Source: Paramecium tetraurelia (lineage: Eukaryota > Ciliophora > Oligohymenophorea > Peniculida > Parameciidae). Taken from it: 64,000 nucleotides of DNA. Positions 58,416 through 64,000 of the stretch are shown piece after piece. Numbering within the stretch: position 1 is the first letter of the stretch; the number at the start of each line of letters is the position of its first letter. Below the pieces are notes generated by a model that worked only from the letters and a program-made list of their open reading frames with translations, searched no databases and was not told the origin of the DNA. The stretch lies in assembly GCF_000165425.1 (NCBI RefSeq), contig NW_001798956.1, positions 249,373 to 313,372 of the forward strand. The letters are read 5' to 3'. Position numbers and translations under genes: made by a program.

Positions 58416-58611
58416 TTGAAACTAATTAATTAAATATTATATACCATCTCTACATTTCATTATCCAAAAATATTCTATCACCTGATCTGTGTCATCACTT
58501 AATTCCATCCAAATCTAAATTGTATTTTAATACATCAACCGCAGTAGTTTAGAATTCTTTATCAATCAAAAATGAAATTAGAATATCAGATATTTAGCTG
58601 ACTATTTTCAT
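58287..58611 (-). CDS. Possible small gene overlapping antisense
   Basis: MKIVSQISDILISFLIDKEF then, after a 19-nt intron (GTATTA...TAG), WMELSDDTDQVIEYFWIMKC. The protein-like quality is good, but its 3' part runs 129 bp into the opposite strand of the membrane-protein gene. It may end earlier through an unseen splice, or be a chance frame or a remnant. Confidence 0.3.
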
Positions 58612-58808
58612 ATTAATGATTCATTTAATCTTGAACCTATAGGGATCAATTAAATTAAACTCCTTTTTATTTTTAAAACCCCTTACTCACCAACTTAATA
58701 AAATATTCTACTTCAGAATTTGCTTTAATCACTTCTCATTTATAATTAAATATATTAATTTTTGTAAATTAGCTTAATATTATATCTCAAACATACTATA
58801 AACCGCAA

Positions 58809-59808
58809 TCAATACTTTGTTGTTTAATTAGCAGAATTCCATATCAAATAGAATATCAACATACTTCTTGTGCTATATCTAAAGACTTCTGTTCCTAATC
58901 CACAATACAAAGTAGAAAACTTCGATATGTCCTTTGGATATTTCAAAACAATGATACTTATTTTAACATCTCCTGAGGTGTCAATAGTTTCATATTTTAT
59001 AATTTTCTCATCATGTATCTCTTTTACAAGAAGTTCAAAGGATGGAACACTATTGGCACTAATAAACTAGTTCCTAATGCTCCAATAAAATGATTATTTT
59101 TTTATTAGCTATCTCTGAGCATGCTTTTATTCATGAATAAGTATCCTTATTGATATAGGAACTCTTAGAATATTGTGATTTCAGCAACAAATTAGCAATA
59201 GAGTAACAGAACTTTACTTTTGAATCCAGGAGTAAAGGCAATTTTGAATTTTTTGTTATGATAATCCATAATTTCTTCTAGATGCTTCATATTATCCCAG
59301 TATTTCTTAGGTGGTAATCCTAATTGTTCACATTATAATTTGAGATTAACTACATTGCTAGGTTGTGAAAATACTGTTGATAATATTGCCGATCCAAATG
59401 CTATCCCATGAAATTTTGCATTTTCGCAATATTTTAAATATGGCTAATCATTTACTTCTATTCTTGTTCTACTATTGAATTCCAATCCATATCTTAAAAA
59501 GAAGTATTAGAAACAAAAATAAAATGATAGATTCTAAATTATTGATCTATCAAATGATGTCCGAAATCCTTTATACAATCCTTTAAAGGATTCAGCTAAC
59601 TTAATTTGTTTTAATTATTCAGAAAATGATTAGTTTAAATATGGACTTTTTGCAATCATCCTAGATACAATTCTGTCTAATGGATATGAAATAATCTAAT
59701 ATTGTCTCAAAGTTCATTATGTACCTCATGAATAGTAATTCCTAAACCTATTAGAAAAAGAGGCTTAACAAAATGAGTGTCTTGAGGATATTGAATTATA
59801 TTTATCAT
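58809..59808 (-). CDS. Mitochondrial carrier-family protein (divergent)
   Basis: Starts MINIIQYPQDTHFVKPLFLI, about 315 residues. Three carrier repeats are suggested by proline-containing helices with charged partners: SYPLDRIVSRMI followed by FKGLYKGFRTSF; FSQPSNVVNLKLQCE; FHPLNFLQKRYMM followed by LYCGLGTEVFRYSTRS. These stand where the family has PxD/ExxK/R and the GxxxGF matrix motif. A 29-nt intron joins ITIHE to IISYPLDR and a 26-nt intron precedes DISKFSTLY. The signature residues are only partly conserved, so substrate cannot be given; a membrane-remodelling SLC25-like protein is possible. Confidence 0.65.
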
Positions 59809-60006
59809 AATTATAATTAAAAATATAGAAATTATCAATCTTTAATATTTTTAAGGTTAATCCTTTAAGACTTATGCCAGAATATATTCTAATTACAAAT
59901 ATGAATAAAAAATAAATTCCTTTTCTTATCAATTTATTTGCATTAAATAGTGTCATTAATTTTTATTGTTTTAACTTTTAAATACATCTTAAAATATTTT
60001 CTGGCA

Positions 60007-61674
60007 ATGTAAATTGAAGCCCAAATTTTGTATCAATTCGAGTGTTTTCGAAAAGGAAAGAATGAAAACAAAAAGTATATTGGAGTGCTCAAGTCTGATA
60101 GATTAGATTTGTACAAGGTAAAATTATTTAACTGATTTTTTCATTTTAGGAAAATTCGCAAGTATCTAAGTATTCCCTACCAATCCAGCTATAGACACAC
60201 ATTAAATGGGAAGTTGAGGAAGATAATTTGAATGGGAAAAAGCATTATAAAATAGTGTCATTCAAATTTCAATAAGTGAGTATAATCATATTTTACTTAT
60301 AGGTTAAATAAATTAAAGAAAATCATGTGGCCAAAATTTCTACATTTTATAGTGACGAGAAGACCCTTACCATTCTAAAAGAGCATCTGAGAAATAAAAT
60401 CATATTTTAAAGGATTTAAGACTTTTATACCCCTCTCTAAACTTTGGGAAAAGGTGCATCCTCAAGGGTTCTCCTTGTCAGACACAAAAACACCGAATTA
60501 TATTATGCAGCTAAATGTGTAGACAAATCCTATGTTAATGAAACAGAAAATGGAATTGTACATTATTTTTTTAATCGCAGGAATCCATGTTTCAAGAAAT
60601 TTCTATCAATAATGCCCTTGATCATCCTTCATTTATTAAGTTACATGCTGTCTATGAGGGGGATAACACATTTTATATGGTAATGGACCTATTAGAAGGA
60701 AGAAGTTTGCATGATGAAATAAACAATTCATAAAAATGGATTCCCAGAAGATATTGTTAGGAATGTAATGTGGGTATTCATAATCAATAATGTCTAAGCA
60801 AATTCTCACTGGTATTGAGTACATGCATGATAAATAAATTATGCATCGAGATATAAAACCTGAAAATATCATGCTCTTAAAAAAAGGAGATTTGAATTCT
60901 TTAAAAATTGTTGATTTCGGATTGGCCACATATTGCAATATTGATAAGTTTGAATTATAATCATTTTAGATATTTATTTCCTAAATGTGGAACACCAGGC
61001 TATGTTGCTCCTGAGATTGCTAATTTAGTAGATAAAACAATTAAATATGATAAAGTTTGTGATGTTTTCAGCGCAGGAGTAATCTTCTTTAAATTGTATT
61101 TTTCATTTTAATTTAAGATTAACAGGAAAAGATCTTTTTCCAGGAGTTGGATTTAATTTAGTTTTAAAACTAAATAAATAATGCAAAATTGATTTGACCC
61201 CTTTACAAATGAAAAAAATAGATCCCTCCATCATTGTAATCTATCATTATTCATTTACATTAGTCTATAGTTTAGAAAATGCTAGAGAAGGAACCAAATC
61301 AAAGGATTGGAGCAGCCCAATGTCTATAGGACCAATTTTTTGCTTCGTGTTACTAAGCATAAGGGTTATAAGGACCTTCTAAATTAACTGCTAATTAAAA
61401 AAAATAAATGTTCTCTTCAAGTGGCAAAGCTCTGACTACTGAATTTCCAAATGATAAAATTAAGGGTAGTCCCCAGGACAAACTTGAAAATTAAGGATCT
61501 TTTGTTACATAAGATAATGCTTTTCGACCCATACAATCTAATTAATAAAAGATAATGTAAAAATTCAATACTACAGAATTTGAACATACTGAAAATGCTT
61601 AAAGCCCATAAATGGAAAAGGTTATTAAATAATTTCAAAATGGTGATACCATCTAAGAAGAAGATGAAAAATGA
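60007..61674 (+). CDS. Protein kinase with PH-like N-terminal region, one-base frame break
   Basis: Same plan as the kinase at 15213: [20 protein letters not shown] begins a roughly 130-residue PH-like region ([23 protein letters not shown]), then [95 protein letters not shown]. Tail Ser/Gln-rich, ending QEEDEK at TGA 61672-61674. Introns of 32, 27, 23, 25, 22, 24 and 28 nt were placed. Between LHDEIN and NGFPED (60718-60735) the frame slips by one base and no ordinary intron repairs it without destroying the conserved stretch. Otherwise the catalytic residues are present. Confidence 0.7.
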
Positions 61675-61885
61675 ATAAAATATCATTCAATATTTGTTAT
61701 TAAAATAATCATTGATATATTCAGTATTTTTCATTTTACTATCCCTTTAATCTTAGACCTAATAAATAGGAATATGAACGTAATGGAGTAGGAACACATT
61801 AATAGAACGACTTTTATTGTAGTGATTAAGAGATTCAGTAAAAAAAAATAGATTTTAGATAATTATATGTAAGAATGAAATAAAA
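61675..61885. other. Convergent intergenic region with a protein-like frame
   Basis: A plus frame from about 61720 to 61896 reads PNKQEYERNGVGTHQQND and FYCSDQEIQ, which looks coding, but it has no ATG and no acceptable donor site upstream. It may be an exon remnant. Confidence 0.3.
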
Positions 61886-62113
61886 TCAAGGGTTTTGATT
61901 CGAAGTTTTAGAATTAAGGGTTTATTGGAGTGATGATTAAACTGAAATAGAATGCAATCTTCTAGCTAAAATTGGATTCTTAAAAGGATTAAGGTTTTAG
62001 TTGTGATCTTTAATTTCTTCTAAAATTTGTTCTGGTTTCGGATTGTCTTTTACTTTTTCATAAATATGGGGTAACTCTCCCCTTATAGGTTTCTTGGAAT
62101 TACAGACTCCCAT
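61886..62113 (-). CDS. Small MGxC protein (75 aa), likely lipidated
   Basis: MGVCNSKKPIRGELPHIYEK to KTSNQNP, no intron; stop TGA at 61888-61886. MGxC followed by Ser/Lys-Lys is a classical N-myristoylation plus palmitoylation start, as in the CDPK at 45225. The rest is short, Asn/Gln/Ser-rich, without a domain. A membrane-attached peptide or adaptor is likely; function unknown. Confidence 0.5.
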
Positions 62114-62188
62114 TGTGTTATTTTAAAATCAATATTTAATAATTTTTTTATTGATAAATCTCTAAATTATATGTTATATATATATAAA

Positions 62189-63214
62189 TCATTTTCTTGA
62201 CTAATTTTAAAGATCAAATTAAATGGTTTGTTTATTCTTTTTAAAGGTCTCTGATGCTGCTGCTTCTTCATTTGACTTTAGTTTTTCCTTAAATTATTGA
62301 ATACTGTTCATTTTAGTTTGAATCAAACCATTAACTTCCTTCAAAAATTTAGTATTTTCATCATTATTAATCTAATTATCTAATAAATAAAAATAATTTA
62401 TACCTTTTATAGTAACCTAATGAAGAGACATAACTTCCATAGATAAATTACTTATAGTTTTTAATAGATTTCTACTCAAATTGTAAGAGAACTCAGCTTT
62501 AGCATTTTTCTTAATTTAGATTTATTCCTCTGTTTCAGCTATTTTTGCTTTCAAAATTTTAACAATATCAATAAATTCTAAGTTATATGATATTCCTTAC
62601 ATGATTAAATGTTCTTAATCTCTTTAGCAGCTTAAGTTATAAGCATAGTTTAATATCCAGTTTTGTGACATGTACTTCTCCAATAATAAAATACCTTAGT
62701 TTATAATCCTAACTAATATTTTTAATAAGCATTGAATTTTGCTAATCTACTTTTACTTTTTCTATCTGCATATTATTTTAGAGATTTAAAATATTTCTTA
62801 TATAATTTTAGTCTTTCGTAATTGAGAACCATTCTAATTGCCAATTTATCATATTGTTCTCTCTAATTTCAATATAAATGTTACTTTTTGCAAATTCTAA
62901 TTAATTTTTTCTTTCACAATTTCCTGCTGTTCTAAAACTTATTGTTATAATTCTGAATAATTTGTTGAACAATTAGACAATTCTTATTAATATACATTTG
63001 TCTTATTATTTACTTTCAATTCATAAAACGCGTGCAATTTTCTTAATGTGTCTTATTTAATTTCGTTGAGTAAATCATTAAATTCTTTATTATCTTGAGG
63101 ATTAAATTAGACTTCTGTCGATATCTAAGTTATTCTCTCTTAAGTGCTGTCCTTAATTTCGCCAACAGCTTTTTTTAATAAGTTTATGTGTTGTTTCATT
63201 TGAACTGTACTCAT
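62189..63214 (-). CDS. Coiled-coil protein
   Basis: MSTVQMKQHINLLKKAVGEI to QNQSRK, about 325 residues, with the stop at 62191-62189. Long helices with Gln/Lys/Glu heptads; the segment LAIRMVLNYERLKLYKKYFK then FYYWRSTCHKTGY has aromatic-Trp spacing reminiscent of single SFI1-type units but only once. Two or three mini-introns (one near 62370-62400, one near 62590) are needed. It ends 75 bp upstream of the MGxC gene start on the same strand. Confidence 0.55.
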
Positions 63215-63306
63215 TATTATTCTTAACTGATTATTTAAAATGAAATAAATATAAAGTTTATATAATTAATATAAATTAGACACTCAAACTAAATAAATAT
63301 TAAATT

Positions 63307-64000
63307 TCATTAACTCAATCTCTTCAACAGACTTAGATTAGTTTTGTCATTTAATACATCTTCAGATAATGTGACTAATGCTAAGATATAATTTTTGTAT
63401 CTTCTTTGGGAATAAATGATTTGCAACAGTATAATAATGAAATACACAAGCAGAAATGTCAAACCGAACGAGTAGAAGTATATTAATAAATTATTTCTCT
63501 ATTCCTTTATGAAATTTTATGATACAATATCTACCTTTTCATAAAATAATGCAAAAGCATCTGAAACATTAAAAAAATACTAAACGACAAGGTTATTAAA
63601 TTCTTTGTAGTACTATATTTCATCAGTTATATTCTTCTGATAAATTCCATAAGTAATCTCAACTTCAAAATCGTTTTTAAATAATGAATCCAAATTACTA
63701 ATAAATCCAATAATCCCTTTTCTCAGGACATCTGAATTATTCTCATAAGGGTAAAAGGAACCATAATTAAGCTAGAACTCATTTGAAGTTAGAGATTTAT
63801 TGCAAAAAGGCAACTCATCCATTAAATAATCACAAAAATCACCCTTATATAGATCATATAATTGTGACTTATCACCTTCATCAATTTAATCACTCAGTAT
63901 TATTGATGAAAATATAGATATTATTTTTTTTTAATAAGTTTAGGAGATGTTTTAAAAGTATTTAGGAACCTGGTCATCTTGGAAGAAAATTCTGAAATCC
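63307..64000 (-). CDS. C-terminal part of a large membrane protein, cut by window edge
   Basis: Frame open from the right edge (DFRIFFQDDQVPKYFQ) to TGA 63309-63307, about 230 residues, no intron. A long region with Asn-x-Ser/Thr sites (NNSDVLRKGI, YQKNITDE, FNVSDAFALF) suggests an extracytosolic loop. It is followed by a strong membrane helix LIYFYSFGLTFLLVYFIIIL and a cytosolic basic tail (YSQRRYKNYILALVTLSED, ending LLKRLSQ). This resembles the ends of large multi-pass ciliate sensor-like proteins, but the family cannot be fixed without the missing part. Confidence 0.6.

Noticed and set aside
1..64000. Widespread pseudogenes, suggested by many in-frame TAA and TAG codons
   Set aside because: TAA and TAG fall at Gln positions of conserved domains throughout and only TGA ends genes, as in the known ciliate nuclear code.
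1..64000. tRNA, rRNA, CRISPR or telomeric repeats
   Set aside because: No cloverleaf-like GC-rich stretch, rRNA core sequence, spaced identical repeats or tandem G4T2/G3T3-type repeats were noticed. A covariance-model scan would be needed to exclude small structured RNAs.

Overview
The window looks like a macronuclear chromosome segment of a ciliate, most probably Paramecium (aurelia-type). The reasons are visible in the sequence. Long reading frames use TAA and TAG inside conserved domains where glutamine is expected, and they end only at TGA. Nearly every gene is interrupted by very small introns of about 19-36 nt (typically GTA...TAG) whose removal restores conserved motifs. The DNA is very AT-rich and genes are packed at roughly one per 1.4 kb. 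All gene models below were read by eye with TGA as the only stop. Start codons and some splice sites are inferences; the species is not proven.

Layout. 1-2.3 kb: end of a truncated gene and a doubtful gene. 2.3-7 kb: two EF-hand proteins, a Gly-Pro-Met/polyQ/SR-type protein (minus strand) and an SF-assemblin-like fibre protein. 7-11.4 kb: a tight minus-strand trio of PP2C phosphatase, the dynein regulatory complex subunit DRC2, and an SNF1/AMPK-type kinase. 11.5-18.2 kb (plus): condensin subunit CAP-D2, a kinase with a PH-like N-terminal region, and a coiled-coil protein. 19.1-30 kb: a small gene, then minus-strand SAPS-like helical protein, a roughly 1600-residue coiled-coil protein, an unrecognised protein, another coiled-coil protein, and a CDC50 flippase subunit. 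30-37.5 kb: LRR protein, a CENP-B/Tc5-type HTH protein with an in-frame TGA, DHHC acyltransferase, sphingomyelinase-like phosphoesterase, a membrane protein, a cyclin and a RING protein. 38.3-46.9 kb: METTL-type methyltransferase, two coiled-coil proteins, an RNF126-like RING protein, a trichocyst-matrix-like secretory protein, and a calcium-dependent protein kinase. 47.6-56.7 kb: PX+WD40 protein, a small protein, a polyQ protein, a PX+pseudokinase (PXK-like) protein and a tandem pair of type I membrane proteins. 56.7-64 kb: a GRD-repeat protein, small and membrane proteins, a mitochondrial-carrier-like protein, a second PH-like kinase, a small MGxC protein, a coiled-coil protein and a truncated membrane protein.

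There is no operon logic or defence island. The genes are a eukaryotic mixture: calcium and phosphorylation signalling, cilia and cytoskeleton, membrane traffic and lipid signalling, chromosome condensation and regulated secretion. I saw no rRNA, tRNA, CRISPR or intact transposon. The most interesting signals are: a 17-nt GT...AG segment in one of two tandem paralogues that may be a coding stretch turned into an intron; in-frame TGA codons in two genes; a one-base frame break in a kinase; same-strand gene spacing as short as 13-19 bp; and several domain architectures or families I cannot assign.
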